Positions 38,235-48,311 of a stretch of DNA of 64,000 nt are shown piece after piece. Below the pieces are notes generated by a model that ran no database searches, was not told where the DNA came from, and saw only the letters and a program-made list of their open reading frames with translations. Position numbers and translations under genes: made by a program. Within the stretch, counting starts at the first letter, position 1; every line of letters starts with the position of its first letter. The DNA is taken from assembly GCF_000741525.1 (NCBI RefSeq), contig NZ_JGYP01000001.1, positions 186,001 through 250,000 of the forward strand, given 5' to 3'. The DNA comes from Bifidobacterium bohemicum DSM 22767 (GTDB taxonomy: Bacteria; Actinomycetota; Actinomycetes; Actinomycetales; Bifidobacteriaceae).

Positions 38235-39692
38235 TCATTGTCCCGGCCTTTCCAGCCGACTGTAGACAAGTTTCGACCCGATGACGGTGGCGACGGGACG
38301 TCCGATCAGCTCCCATCCGTCAAAGGGCGTATTCCGTCCAAGTGAATGGAATTGGGTGGAATCCACGGTCCATTGCTCGTTCGTGTCCAGTACGACCATA
38401 TCGACCAATTCCGGATGTTCCACGGCCCCGAGGTCAAGCACGCGCTTAAGCCCGCAATGCGAGGAGGCGTTGAGCAGTCCGGCCACGTCCGTGGGCGTGT
38501 GGCCCATAAGACGCTCAGGAGCCAGCGCCATCAGCTCAATCAGGCGCCCGTCACCGATGATGCCGGATTCGACCAGCACACGCCGACACACGCCGTACGC
38601 GCATTCCAGACCGACGATGCCGTTGGGTGTCTTGCCCAATTCCCCGCTTTTTTCGACTAAGGTGTGCGGCGCGTGATCGGTGGCGATCATGTCAACCGTT
38701 CCATCCGAAACGGCGGCTAGGGTGGCTCGACGGTCCGCTTCACTGCGTAACGGCGGGTTCATTTTCGCCATCGATCCGTACTTCAGCACGGCTTCGTCAG
38801 ACAAGGCCAGATAGTGTGGTGCCGTCTCACAGGTAATCGGCAGCCCCTCGGCTTTGGCTTTGCGCACCGCGTCGAAGGCGGCGGCGGTCGAGACATGCTG
38901 GAAATGCACATGGACGCGGGTGCGCCGAACAGCCTCGATATCGCGCTCTACGACGGCAAGCTCGGTTTCGGCCGGCACACCGGGTACACCGAGTTCCCGG
39001 CTGACCGCGCCACGATTGACGTTGACCTGGCTGGCATCATGTCGCTCGCAATGTTCCAGAACCGGCAAGCCACCGGCCTTGGCCGCTTCGAGCACGCGTT
39101 CAAGGGTCTGATCGCTGATGGCCGACCCGTCATCGGAGATGGCCCGCAGTGGGTGCTCGCACACAACATCCGAAACGTTATCGCCAAGATCCATGAACCG
39201 TCCGAAAACGCCCGTTCCTGTCGCCGTCCCGCCGGCACGATCGACCGAAGCGCACACGGAAAGGTCGTATCTGACCGGCAGCTTCGAACCGTGAATCCGT
39301 TCATAGCATTGCAGATAGTCCAGCACGTTCGCACAGCCTGCCTCGCGCAACTGCTTGATGCCTGACCGATCGGCGAGCGCAGGATCGTCGAAATTCACAT
39401 CCCGGCCGTCAGCCGCCGGCAGGGTGTTGGGCATGATAAGCACGCGTGTATACCCTCCGGCGGCCGCAGCGGCGGCTCCGGAGACCATGGTCTCCTTGTC
39501 CGTCTGCCCGGGGTCGCGGAAATGCACATGCGGGTCGGCAAGTCCCGGTGCGACCGTCAGGGCCGAACCGTCAACATGGCCTGAAGTGACGGCACCGGCC
39601 TGGATTAGCGAACGTTGCGTGTCGACGCCCGGCACCACAAGGTCAATTCGCTCGCCGGTGTCCCATACCGCAATGTCATGAATGGTCAGCAT
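38235..39692 (-). CDS. pyrC: dihydroorotase, class I
   Basis: Cyclises carbamoyl-aspartate to dihydroorotate. 485 residues with the zinc motif DPHVHFRDPGQTDKETM, VHFQHVSTAAAFD, TCETAPHYLALSD and the MIATDHAPHT motif with the catalytic aspartate. The size is somewhat above the usual about 430, as in other actinobacterial class I enzymes. Start behind AAGGGCGACAT. Follows pyrI in the cluster. Confidence 0.95.
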   Translation of the reverse strand: MLTIHDIAVWDTGERIDLVVPGVDTQRSLIQAGAVTSGHVDGSALTVAPGLADPHVHFRDPGQTDKETMVSGAAAAAAGGYTRVLIMPNTLPAADGRDVNFDDPALADRSGIKQLREAGCANVLDYLQCYERIHGSKLPVRYDLSVCASVDRAGGTATGTGVFGRFMDLGDNVSDVVCEHPLRAISDDGSAISDQTLERVLEAAKAGGLPVLEHCERHDASQVNVNRGAVSRELGVPGVPAETELAVVERDIEAVRRTRVHVHFQHVSTAAAFDAVRKAKAEGLPITCETAPHYLALSDEAVLKYGSMAKMNPPLRSEADRRATLAAVSDGTVDMIATDHAPHTLVEKSGELGKTPNGIVGLECAYGVCRRVLVESGIIGDGRLIELMALAPERLMGHTPTDVAGLLNASSHCGLKRVLDLGAVEHPELVDMVVLDTNEQWTVDSTQFHSLGRNTPFDGWELIGRPVATVIGSKLVYSRLERPGQ

Positions 39693-39786
39693 ATGTCGCC
39701 CTTCTAATCCGTTTGTTCAAAGAGGCAGTGGCGCTCTGATGGCAAAAGGCCGTAGACAGGTCGAATGTCGCAGCGTTTTTCACGTT

Positions 39787-40206
39787 TTACCGCTCGGCCT
39801 CTTCGTCACAGTAGTCACATCGATATTCGCGTCTTGCCGCACTGGCCAAGTGGAAACGCTGCTCAAGGCCGGTTTCGGTGGTGGTGACGCAACGCGGGTT
39901 CTTGCATTTGACCACCCCGATCAATCGCCGAGGCAGTTCGGGCTTTATTTTGGACACGATCTGCCCGCCATGCACGATGTTCACGGTGGCGTGTGGCGCG
40001 ACGAAGCCGAGCACGTCGAGGTTCAGATCCGCGACATCCTCGATCTTGATGATGTCTTTGACCCCTAGGGCGTGACTGGTGGCGTTCATGATGAGCGCCA
40101 GCTTGGTGGTGGAGGGGTTGACGTTGAGATAGTCGAGCACCGTCAACGCGGTGCCTGCCTCCACGTGGTCGATGATGACGCCGTCCTTGATGCTGGTGAC
40201 TTCCAT
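39787..40206 (-). CDS. pyrI: aspartate carbamoyltransferase regulatory chain
   Basis: Binds CTP/ATP and gives allosteric control to PyrB. 139 residues with an N-terminal nucleotide-binding domain and a C-terminal zinc site formed by CKNPRC and YRCDYC. The ATG overlaps the pyrB stop by one base (TGATG). The presence of PyrI implies an E. coli-type allosteric complex. Confidence 0.95.
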   Translation of the reverse strand: MEVTSIKDGVIIDHVEAGTALTVLDYLNVNPSTTKLALIMNATSHALGVKDIIKIEDVADLNLDVLGFVAPHATVNIVHGGQIVSKIKPELPRRLIGVVKCKNPRCVTTTETGLEQRFHLASAARREYRCDYCDEEAER

Positions 40207-41252
40207 CAGGCCTGCACCTCCTTGCTTTGAGCGTAGCCGGGCAGTGGGTCGCCCAGCAACGTGCTTTCCAATGCCATGCGCATCAACATGCCGTTGCGTA
40301 CCTGCTCGAAGTAGGCCGCGCGCGGGTCGTTGTCCACTTCCGCCGCGATTTCGTTGACACGGGGCAGCGGGTGCAGCACCGCCATCGTCGGTTTGGCGAG
40401 CCTCATTTTCGCTTCGTCGAGAATGTAGGTGTCGCGCAGACGCAGGTAGTCGTCCTCGTTGAAGAACCGTTCCTTTTGCACGCGCGTCATATAGAGCACG
40501 TCGAGGTCACCGATCACGGCCGAGAGATCCGTCGCTTCGACGTATGAACAGGTCGGGCTGGCGTCGATTCGATCGAGGACGTACCTCGGGGTCTTCAACT
40601 CGTTCGGGCTGATCAGCACGAAGCGGACGTTGCCGAAGCGGCACAGGGTCTCGATAAGCGAGTGGACGGTGCGTCCGAAGGTAAGGTCGCCGCACAAACC
40701 GACGGTAAGGTCGGTGACTCGGCCGAAGCGGGCGTCGATGGTGGCCAGGTCGGCCAGGGTCTGGGTGGGGTGCATATGTCCGCCGTCTCCCGCGTTGATG
40801 ACCGGTACGTCGGACGATTGCGCGGCGACCAACGCGGCGCCTTCCTTCGGGTGGCGCATGGCGATGATGTCGGCATACTGCGAAACGACCTTCACGGTGT
40901 CGTGAATCGTCTCGCCTTTGGTGGCCGAGGAAAGCTGTGCACCGGCGAAGCCGATCACCTTACCTCCCAGACGCAGCATCGCGGTCTCGAAGCTCAGACG
41001 GGTACGTGTCGAAGGCTCATAAAACAAAGTGGCCAGCACCCTTGAACTACAGGTGCCAGCCACTTGACGACGATGGGAGTCGATGTATCGAGCCTTACTC
41101 ATCAAATCGGTGATATCGGCGGTTGATACGTCATCCAACGTCACCACGCTTTTACCGACCAACGAGGCTTCACAGGGAGACGGCCCCGGACCCGACGTTG
41201 ATGATCGACTCCCGACGATGGAAGAGCTCGAAGGAATTTTCGCAACAGACAA
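40206..41252 (-). CDS. pyrB: aspartate carbamoyltransferase catalytic chain
   Basis: Condenses carbamoyl phosphate and aspartate. 348 residues with the carbamoyl-phosphate motif YEPSTRTRLSFE, KGETIHDTVKV, the HPTQTLADL aspartate region and VLHPLPRVNEI. The frame opens with TTG at 41252 behind AAAGGTGA; the first in-frame ATG lies inside the conserved core, so TTG is the likely start. This adds about 30 polar N-terminal residues. First gene of the pyr cluster; about 290 bases separate it from glnE. Confidence 0.92.
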   Translation of the reverse strand: MSVAKIPSSSSIVGSRSSTSGPGPSPCEASLVGKSVVTLDDVSTADITDLMSKARYIDSHRRQVAGTCSSRVLATLFYEPSTRTRLSFETAMLRLGGKVIGFAGAQLSSATKGETIHDTVKVVSQYADIIAMRHPKEGAALVAAQSSDVPVINAGDGGHMHPTQTLADLATIDARFGRVTDLTVGLCGDLTFGRTVHSLIETLCRFGNVRFVLISPNELKTPRYVLDRIDASPTCSYVEATDLSAVIGDLDVLYMTRVQKERFFNEDDYLRLRDTYILDEAKMRLAKPTMAVLHPLPRVNEIAAEVDNDPRAAYFEQVRNGMLMRMALESTLLGDPLPGYAQSKEVQA

Positions 41253-41542
41253 GGCTCACCTTTCTCGAACAAGGTGGCCACCACATGTGACCAAATCAAA
41301 GATACCCGCACCAGCCGACAGAATGGAGACCAGCAACGCCGCAGCCTGCCGCCACAAGAAATCCGGGACAGGCCAGTTCGCGGACCTGAAGGCATCGGTG
41401 GCGGCAAGGCGGAACGCCCCAAAGCCTTTGATTCCAGGACATGTTCCATCGGGATGACAAACATCCGCCCCTATCCACGACACAAGAACATAACATGTCC
41501 TATGGCGACATGGACACGACAAGCCGCACGAAGACAACCGAA

Positions 41543-44500
41543 TCAGCGACCATAGAACAGACGCTCGGCCACTTCACGGCAACGACGCATCACGGCGGTC
41601 AAATCATTTTCGAAGTATTGACCGCTGTTCGGATCGTATCCCAAGAACGTAGCCACTCCGCTAAGTGCGTCGAGGTCGGAGGGCAGCACATCGGCTTGTG
41701 ACGCCCGGCCCGACCAGAGGTAGTTGCCGTTGCGGGCGGCGGTGAGCTTAGTCCAAGCCTCGCGTAGCACGGTCGCATCCTCATGAACGACTATCCCAAG
41801 TCGTTCCAATTGCGCCAAAGCCGCAAGGGTGGAGGTGACGCGTAGCCCCGGATTGACTCCTGCATGCTCAAGTTGCAACAGCTGCACGGTCCACTCCACG
41901 TCGGAAAGGCCGCCGGTGCCCAGTTTCAGGTGACGGTTGCGGGCGACCCCTCGCGGCAGTCTCTCGGACTCCATTCGTGCTTTGAGCTTGCGGATTTCGG
42001 CGATTTCGTCTTCGGTAAGCGCTCGATCCATATAGCGCAGAGGATCGGCCAACCGCATGAGAAAATCCTTCGCCAATGTTTCGCTGCCGGCCGCAAACCG
42101 AGCTCGCAGCAGCGCTTGTCGTTCCCAAGTACTGAACCACGAAGTGTAATATTGCCTGCACGACGAGAACGACCTGATCAGCGGGCCGCTGCGCCCTTCC
42201 GGCCTCAGGCCCAAATCAAGATCGATACCGGCTTCGACGCTGACCGGCCCCTGCAAGACTTCTCGCAGATCCGCAACGACATGCCGCGCGAAAACGGCGG
42301 CCTGCGCATCCAAGGCAGGCGAAACATCCGGACGTTGACCGCCGACCGCATCTTCCCCGGCCCGAACACACCCAAGTCGTTGAGGATCCATCGGTCGGTA
42401 AAGCAGAATGACGTCGGCATCGGAGCTGAAGTTCACTTCACGGCCCCCATACCGACCCATTCCGATGACGGCTATCTGAGCCGGGGCGGCATCAAGTCCC
42501 ATCCGTTCGATCTGCCGATTGACCGACCAGGTCAATGCCGCGTCAATCACGGAATCGTAGACATCGGTCATACCGGTCAGACTCGCCCGCTGATCGACCA
42601 CGTCACAGGTCCAACCGAGGCCTATGCGTTCAATCTCCTGTCTGCGCATGGCACGCAATGACGTGGCGAATGACTTCGTGTCACCCGCATACCGTTCGAC
42701 GGCACCGACGGCTCTGGTATCCAGACTTTCGCGGCTGCGGACTTTCAGCTTTTCGTCATCGCCCAGCCAGTTGACCGATTCGATGGATTTGCCCAAGGCG
42801 TCGCCGAGGATACGGGAATCGGACAGAATACGACACAGACGACGAGCCGCCAGCGGCGAATCGCGCAGAAATCCGAGATACGGACTTCCTCCTCCGAAAT
42901 TCTCCTCGAGCTTGCGCCATTGGAGCAATCCCATATCGGGATCCTGTCCCTCCGAAAGCCACTGCAAAACGGATGGAAGAATGATGCGGTTGATTTTCGC
43001 CGCACGCGACAGACCAGAGGTCAGCGCCTTGACATGGCGCATGGCGGCATCCGGGTCCGCAAAGCCTATGGAGGCGAACCGCTCTTTGGTGGCTTTTTCG
43101 CTCAGCATCACCTCCTCATCGTCAAGACTCGAAGTGATGGAAAGCATCGGACGATAATAGATGTCGGTGTGCAGGCGTCGCACCTCGCGCCGGGTGGCAT
43201 CGTAACGTTCCACGAGACAATCGGGCAGTAGTCCGAACGCACGGGCAAGCCGGGTCAGTTCGGCGTTGCCGGACAGCGCTTTCGCGTCAAGACGACGCAC
43301 CGAATCCAGCCCTCCTGTATTCGTTTGGCCACCCAGGTCGGCAAACAGGTGCGTGCGTTTGAGTCCCCACATCTGCTGGCGATGTTCGAGAACGCGCTCG
43401 AAGCGATAATCCTCATCGAGACGTGCGGCCTGCAAGCGCGAGACATAGCCGCCATCCGCAAGGGCTCTCAACGTTTCCAACGTACCCCGGCCGCGCAAGC
43501 TCTCATCGGATCGTCCGTGCACGAGCTGCAGCATCTGCACCGTGAACTCGACATCACGCAGGCCTCCCCTGCCCAGCTTGATCTCTCGATCACGCAACGC
43601 CGGCGGAATGCCCTCCTCGACGCGCGTACGCATGCGCTGGCAGTCAGTGACGAAATTCGGACGTTGCGAGGCGGTCCAGACAAAGGGTTTGGCCATGGCT
43701 TCGTATTCCCCGCCCAAAGCCTTGTCTCCTGCCACGGCCCGGGCCTTAAGCAACGCCTGGAACTCCCAGTCGTCAGCCCAGGTCTCGTAATATGTTTTGT
43801 GCGAGGTAAGGGTACGTACGAGCGGACCGTCCTTGCCTTCCGGACGCAGCCCACCGTCGATCTGCCACAACGGCGGCATGGTGACGCCTGCGATGACTGA
43901 CTGGCATATCTTCTGCAGGGTGGTCGCGATGCGGGTGCCCACCAATGTCAGTTCCGCAGTTGAGAGCTCCGGAACGCCGGGATCGCCGGAAACGCTGGAA
44001 ACGCGCTCCGTTCGCAAGTCCTGCGAGACATCATGCCTCGTGGCGGCATCAGTTGTTTGAAGCTTGTACGATCCATCAGGCACAAGGGTCGGGCGCACCG
44101 GTTCGACCACATAGATCAAGTCGACATCGGACACATAATTGAGCTCCCGTGCACCGAGCTTGCCCATGCCGATGACCGCGAAGCGACAACGCTGACCCTC
44201 CGGCACCTGAGCCTTGGCGATGCTTAACGCCGCTTCGAGCGCAGCGTCCGCCAAATCGGAGAGCTTCCGACTGATGGCCGGCTGAACCACCACGGGGTCA
44301 TCGGCTTCGACGTCCTGGGCCATAATCGCGGCAAGCTGCAGATAATAGTCGCGACGCAGCACTTCCGTGGCCTCTGCCAGCGTAAAGGACCGAGCCGAAA
44401 CCGTTTGACGCATGCGGTCAATGCGCTGACCTCTGGTGTAAGCATGGCTTGCACAGGTGTCGAAAGCAGCTGCCCACGCTATCGCCGGATCGGCCAGCAT

Positions 44501-44794
44501 CAGCCGCCCCATCGCGTCCGAAGCCCCGAGCACGCCGACCAGTCGGGTCGATGCGGCCTGATCATCGGCCAAGGCAGTACGGCATTGATCATCCAATAGG
44601 TCAACGATCTGCACCAGATGCATGACGGCGGTATCCGCGTCGCACGCACGCCCCAGCGCGGCAAGCAACGTTTGAAAATGCGACCGTTCAAACCCATGAT
44701 CCGCCAAACGATCAAAACATGCGCGTGCCGCGTCCAGATCGCGCAACCCGGCGTGGATTAGGCTCGATGAAGGCATGTCACGGGAATCGTTCAT
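41543..44794 (-). CDS. glnE: glutamine synthetase adenylyltransferase/deadenylase
   Basis: Controls glutamine synthetase by adding and removing AMP on a tyrosine. The 1083-residue protein has two nucleotidyltransferase halves: GMGKLGARELNYVSDVDLIY in the N-terminal deadenylase domain and GMGRYGGREVNFSSDADVIL in the C-terminal adenylyltransferase, each followed by a helical domain with LGRGGLRDVEFTVQ or LGTGGLSDVEWTVQ. Length is typical for actinobacteria. It acts in nitrogen control; the glutamate synthase genes lie 15 kb away. Confidence 0.95.
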   Translation of the reverse strand: MNDSRDMPSSSLIHAGLRDLDAARACFDRLADHGFERSHFQTLLAALGRACDADTAVMHLVQIVDLLDDQCRTALADDQAASTRLVGVLGASDAMGRLMLADPAIAWAAAFDTCASHAYTRGQRIDRMRQTVSARSFTLAEATEVLRRDYYLQLAAIMAQDVEADDPVVVQPAISRKLSDLADAALEAALSIAKAQVPEGQRCRFAVIGMGKLGARELNYVSDVDLIYVVEPVRPTLVPDGSYKLQTTDAATRHDVSQDLRTERVSSVSGDPGVPELSTAELTLVGTRIATTLQKICQSVIAGVTMPPLWQIDGGLRPEGKDGPLVRTLTSHKTYYETWADDWEFQALLKARAVAGDKALGGEYEAMAKPFVWTASQRPNFVTDCQRMRTRVEEGIPPALRDREIKLGRGGLRDVEFTVQMLQLVHGRSDESLRGRGTLETLRALADGGYVSRLQAARLDEDYRFERVLEHRQQMWGLKRTHLFADLGGQTNTGGLDSVRRLDAKALSGNAELTRLARAFGLLPDCLVERYDATRREVRRLHTDIYYRPMLSITSSLDDEEVMLSEKATKERFASIGFADPDAAMRHVKALTSGLSRAAKINRIILPSVLQWLSEGQDPDMGLLQWRKLEENFGGGSPYLGFLRDSPLAARRLCRILSDSRILGDALGKSIESVNWLGDDEKLKVRSRESLDTRAVGAVERYAGDTKSFATSLRAMRRQEIERIGLGWTCDVVDQRASLTGMTDVYDSVIDAALTWSVNRQIERMGLDAAPAQIAVIGMGRYGGREVNFSSDADVILLYRPMDPQRLGCVRAGEDAVGGQRPDVSPALDAQAAVFARHVVADLREVLQGPVSVEAGIDLDLGLRPEGRSGPLIRSFSSCRQYYTSWFSTWERQALLRARFAAGSETLAKDFLMRLADPLRYMDRALTEDEIAEIRKLKARMESERLPRGVARNRHLKLGTGGLSDVEWTVQLLQLEHAGVNPGLRVTSTLAALAQLERLGIVVHEDATVLREAWTKLTAARNGNYLWSGRASQADVLPSDLDALSGVATFLGYDPNSGQYFENDLTAVMRRCREVAERLFYGR

Positions 44795-44970
44795 GCCTCA
44801 AATCTACAACGACCACGTCAGAAACCAGCTCGTTCCCTCGCCGAACATCCTCCATCGAACGAATTCCCGATGCGCTGAAAGCGGGTTCCGAACATCAATT
44901 CTCGGCAACTGAAATAATCCGCCGCCCGACCGGGCGTCAACCAATAACGTGGCCGGTCAATGAACATCCG

Positions 44971-45225
44971 CTACCGCTGTAATTCATCACTATCGGCATC
45001 GTCTCCGTTTTCGGAGGAATCCACCCGATCCGTTGTAAAGCTGCGAACCGCCGCGAACACGCCATAGCACACCACAACCGCCAGGCAGAGCATAAATACA
45101 AGATTCGGCCATGTCATAAAGGTTCCGCTCCGCCAGGCCTGAAGCGCCGACTGCGCCAGCCAGATCAGGCACGCGACCGCCGTCAATCCATACAACACGC
45201 CTTGACTGTGTCCCGACAGTTTCAT
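44971..45225 (-). CDS. small membrane protein
   Basis: 84 residues with two hydrophobic segments (about 10-28 and 38-58) and an acidic C-terminal tail rich in aspartate and glutamate. No family recognised. I choose ATG 45225 because AAAGGTG lies five bases ahead. It stands between the sugar transporter and glnE. Confidence 0.55.
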   Translation of the reverse strand: MKLSGHSQGVLYGLTAVACLIWLAQSALQAWRSGTFMTWPNLVFMLCLAVVVCYGVFAAVRSFTTDRVDSSENGDDADSDELQR

Positions 45226-45335
45226 CACAACACCTTTCCGTAGGTTACCGGATATCACCGGATGCGCTATTGCGCCGTCATCGCTGATTGAAACCCGCTT
45301 CTTTCATGACGATGAGCGCCGCCATTGAAGTCAGA

Positions 45336-45375
45336 CGGCCGAACGGTTTGCAATCACGAAACCGTCCGGCCGTCA
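45336..45375 (-). terminator. long hairpin after the sugar transporter operon
   Basis: GACGGCCG-A-ACGGTT pairs with AACCGT-C-CGGCCGTC: a stem of about 15 bp with one mismatch and a ten-base loop, 59 bases past the permease gene. T-tract weak. Confidence 0.6.
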
Positions 45376-45433
45376 AATGACGCACGCGACACTCACTTGT
45401 CAACAGGCGGCATCGCCAGGCACGGGGCTGCCG

Positions 45434-46666
45434 TCAGCTCTTCTTACGCTTGGATATGATATCGACCGCGACGGCGAGCAAAAGCACAAGACCCTTGATC
45501 GTCTTCACGACTGCGGTATCGACACCCATAATCGACAGACCCTGGTTGATCACGCCCATTACGAAAGCGCCGACCACGGCACCCGGGATGGTGCCCACGC
45601 CGCCGGCGACGGCGGTGCCGCCGATGAAACAGGAGGCAATCGCATCCATCTCGAACTCCATACCGGTCTGAGCCGTCGCGGAAGCCAGACGCGAGAGCAT
45701 GCAGATCGCGGCCACCGCGGACAGGAAGCCCATGTGCACGAAGAGAATGAAGTCCACGCGCTTGGTGTTGATGCCCGAGAGCACAGCGGCCTTTCGGTTG
45801 CCGCCGACCGCGTAGACATGGCGACCGAAGACGGTGCGCGTGAGAATGAAGTTGTAGACCACGACGAGCACGCCTACGATCACCAGCATGATAGGAATGC
45901 CGCCCTGGTTGTTGTTGCCGGAAGAGGCGATCAGGTAAGTGACGAAGGCGATCACGATGGAGACTATGACACATTTGACCACCGTCATCGTCATCGGCTC
46001 AGGTACAAGACCGACCTTTTCGGCCCGCTTACGGCTTGAAATCTGACTCCAGATGTAAGCGGCGATGCACAGCACGCCGACCACGATGCTCAGCCCGTCG
46101 AACGGCCCCCAGAATCCGAGGATATTGGGCACGTAGTTGCGGGCGATGCCACGGAAGGCATCTGATGTGATGGGCACGGACTCACCCACGATCACGGTGG
46201 CCAGACCGCGGAAGATAAGCATACCCGCCAATGTGGTGATGAAACCGGGAATGCCGACGATGGCCACCCAGAAACCCTGCCAGCATCCGATAATCAGACC
46301 TACAATCAGTGAAACGACGATGGCGAGCATCCAGTTCATGCCCTGTCTCTCCATGAGCAGGGCGCAGACACCTCCGATGAACGCCACGAGGGAGCCGACC
46401 GAAAGATCGATGTGCGTGGCGATGATGACCATGACCATGCCGATGGCCAAAATGATCACGTAGGCGTTCTGCTGAATCAGCGAGACGAAACTGTTCGGTT
46501 TGAGCAGTACGCCTTTGGTCAAGATCTCGAACGCGACGACGATGACCACGAGCGCCGCAACGATACCGTACTGCCGCGCGTTGTTGGCAACGGTGGACAG
46601 CATACTGCCGGAAACTTCCTTATTGTCGATTGGTTTTTTGCTAGGAGACGCGGTTGTTGAACTCAT
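45434..46666 (-). CDS. monosaccharide ABC transporter permease (XylH/GguB type)
   Basis: 410 residues with about 10-12 hydrophobic segments and the family stretches THIDLSVGSLVAF, GIPGFITTLAGMLIFRG and GGNRKAAVLSGI. It forms the membrane channel with the double ATPase encoded just upstream (ATGA overlap, 46663-46666). The family imports pentoses, galactose or related sugars. A single permease gene distinguishes this set from two-permease fructose systems described in bifidobacteria. Confidence 0.92.
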   Translation of the reverse strand: MSSTTASPSKKPIDNKEVSGSMLSTVANNARQYGIVAALVVIVVAFEILTKGVLLKPNSFVSLIQQNAYVIILAIGMVMVIIATHIDLSVGSLVAFIGGVCALLMERQGMNWMLAIVVSLIVGLIIGCWQGFWVAIVGIPGFITTLAGMLIFRGLATVIVGESVPITSDAFRGIARNYVPNILGFWGPFDGLSIVVGVLCIAAYIWSQISSRKRAEKVGLVPEPMTMTVVKCVIVSIVIAFVTYLIASSGNNNQGGIPIMLVIVGVLVVVYNFILTRTVFGRHVYAVGGNRKAAVLSGINTKRVDFILFVHMGFLSAVAAICMLSRLASATAQTGMEFEMDAIASCFIGGTAVAGGVGTIPGAVVGAFVMGVINQGLSIMGVDTAVVKTIKGLVLLLAVAVDIISKRKKS

Positions 46667-48219
46667 CGTATTGCCACTTCCTTTTCCTTTGTCATGCCCT
46701 TCATGAGATATTCCTGTGTGAATCCGTTACGTTCGACATTGTCGGTGACCACTCCCTGACTGACCGTATAGATGCGGTCACAGATGCCAATGAGCTCAGG
46801 CAATTCCGAGGAGATCACAAGAACTGCCTTGCCAGCGTCCGCAAGCTTGTCGATAATTTCGTAAATCTCGTACTTTGCGCCTACGTCGATGCCACGGGTC
46901 GGCTCATCGAGAATGAGAATGTCAGGGTCTGAAAGCACCCATTTCGCGAGCACCACTTTTTGCTGGTTGCCGCCGGAAAGCGAACTGACCGGCTCTTCGA
47001 TGCTGGTGCATTTGATATTGAAGTCCTCCCTGTACTCCTGCACGTCTTTGCGCTCGATATTGTCGTCCATCACGCCGTATCGGCTCATCTTCTTCAGTGC
47101 AGCCATCGAAGCGTTCTCACGGATGTTCTGCAGAAGGTTCAATCCGTACATTTTCCGATCCTCGGTGGCATAGGCCAGTCCCGCGTCAATGGCGGCCTGC
47201 ACGTTAGGAAGGTCGACTCTCCTCCCTTTGATGTAGGTCTCACCCGAGATGCCCGAACCATAGGAACGACCAAAAACGCTCATCGCCATTTCGGTGCGAC
47301 CCGCACCCATAAGACCTGCCAAACCGACGATCTCACCGGCTCGCACGGAAATATTGGCATGGTCGACGATCACACGACCCGGATCGAGCGGGTGGTGAAC
47401 GGTCCAATCCTTGATGCGCAGGTATTCTTCTCCGGGCGCGTTCGGCGTATGATCCGGGTAAAGGTTGGTCAGTTCCCTACCTACCATCTTGCGGATCAGT
47501 TCATCCTGGTCGAGAGGTGTTTCGGGGGTCACCATCATCTGTCCGACGGTTGATCCGTCGCGGATAATGGTCACGTCGTCGGCGATCGAGGCGACCTCGT
47601 TGAGCTTGTGGGTGATAAGGATACTGGTAACCCCATGCTCATCGCGCAGCTGACGAACGAGATCGAGCAAATGAGCCGAATCCTCATCATTCAAAGCCGC
47701 GGTGGGCTCATCGAGGATCAACAGTTTGACGTTCTTGGAAAGCGCTTTGGCGATCTCCACAAGCTGTTGCTTGCCTACGCCCAGGTCCATGATCCTGGCG
47801 TCCGGCGACTCAGGCAACCCGACTCGCTCCATAAGCGCCGCCGCTTCCGCGCGCGTCGCATCCCAGTCGATCACTCCGCCCTTGGCTCGTTCATTGCCGA
47901 TGAAAATGTTCTCGGCCACCGAAAGATAAGGACTCAATGCCAGTTCCTGATGAATGATGACGATGCCTTTGGCCTCGGAATCATTGATGTTGCGAAACCT
48001 GCACTCCTGTCCATCAAAATTGATGGTGCCGGTATAGCTGCCATAAGGGTAGACACCGGAAAGCACGTTCATCAGTGTGGACTTGCCGGCGCCGTTCTCC
48101 CCGCAGATCGCATGGATCTCGCCACGACGCACTTCAAGGTTCACGTCCGACAGGGCCATGACCGGCCCGAATTTCTTGGTGATGTCTGTCATGCTCAGTA
48201 TGACGTCGTCATCTGTCAT
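46663..48219 (-). CDS. sugar ABC transporter ATP-binding protein, two domains
   Basis: 518 residues with two ABC ATPase domains, as in XylG/GguA/MglA. Domain 1 has GENGAGKSTLMN, VGKQQLVEIAKAL and LLILDEPTAAL. Domain 2 has a degenerate Walker A (GLMGAGRTEMAM), LSGGNQQKVVLAKW and LILDEPTRGIDV. This asymmetry is normal for the family. ATG 48219 is best placed after GGAAGG; ATG 48225 is the alternative. Between the binding protein gene and the permease gene. Confidence 0.92.
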   Translation of the reverse strand: MTDDDVILSMTDITKKFGPVMALSDVNLEVRRGEIHAICGENGAGKSTLMNVLSGVYPYGSYTGTINFDGQECRFRNINDSEAKGIVIIHQELALSPYLSVAENIFIGNERAKGGVIDWDATRAEAAALMERVGLPESPDARIMDLGVGKQQLVEIAKALSKNVKLLILDEPTAALNDEDSAHLLDLVRQLRDEHGVTSILITHKLNEVASIADDVTIIRDGSTVGQMMVTPETPLDQDELIRKMVGRELTNLYPDHTPNAPGEEYLRIKDWTVHHPLDPGRVIVDHANISVRAGEIVGLAGLMGAGRTEMAMSVFGRSYGSGISGETYIKGRRVDLPNVQAAIDAGLAYATEDRKMYGLNLLQNIRENASMAALKKMSRYGVMDDNIERKDVQEYREDFNIKCTSIEEPVSSLSGGNQQKVVLAKWVLSDPDILILDEPTRGIDVGAKYEIYEIIDKLADAGKAVLVISSELPELIGICDRIYTVSQGVVTDNVERNGFTQEYLMKGMTKEKEVAIR

Positions 48220-48311
48220 GCTCATCCTTCCTTGTAGGTGCCGATGCACCGAGGCGCGACAAAATGGTCACGACACGAGCGCATCGGCATCATATCTACT
48301 TGTTCCCCACG

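Noticed and set aside
41256..41537. Open frame of 93 codons ending just before pyrB, a possible leader peptide
   Set aside because: It begins with TTG near the end of glnE, has no ribosome binding site and no pyrimidine-related run. Its end over the pyrB ribosome binding site is probably chance.
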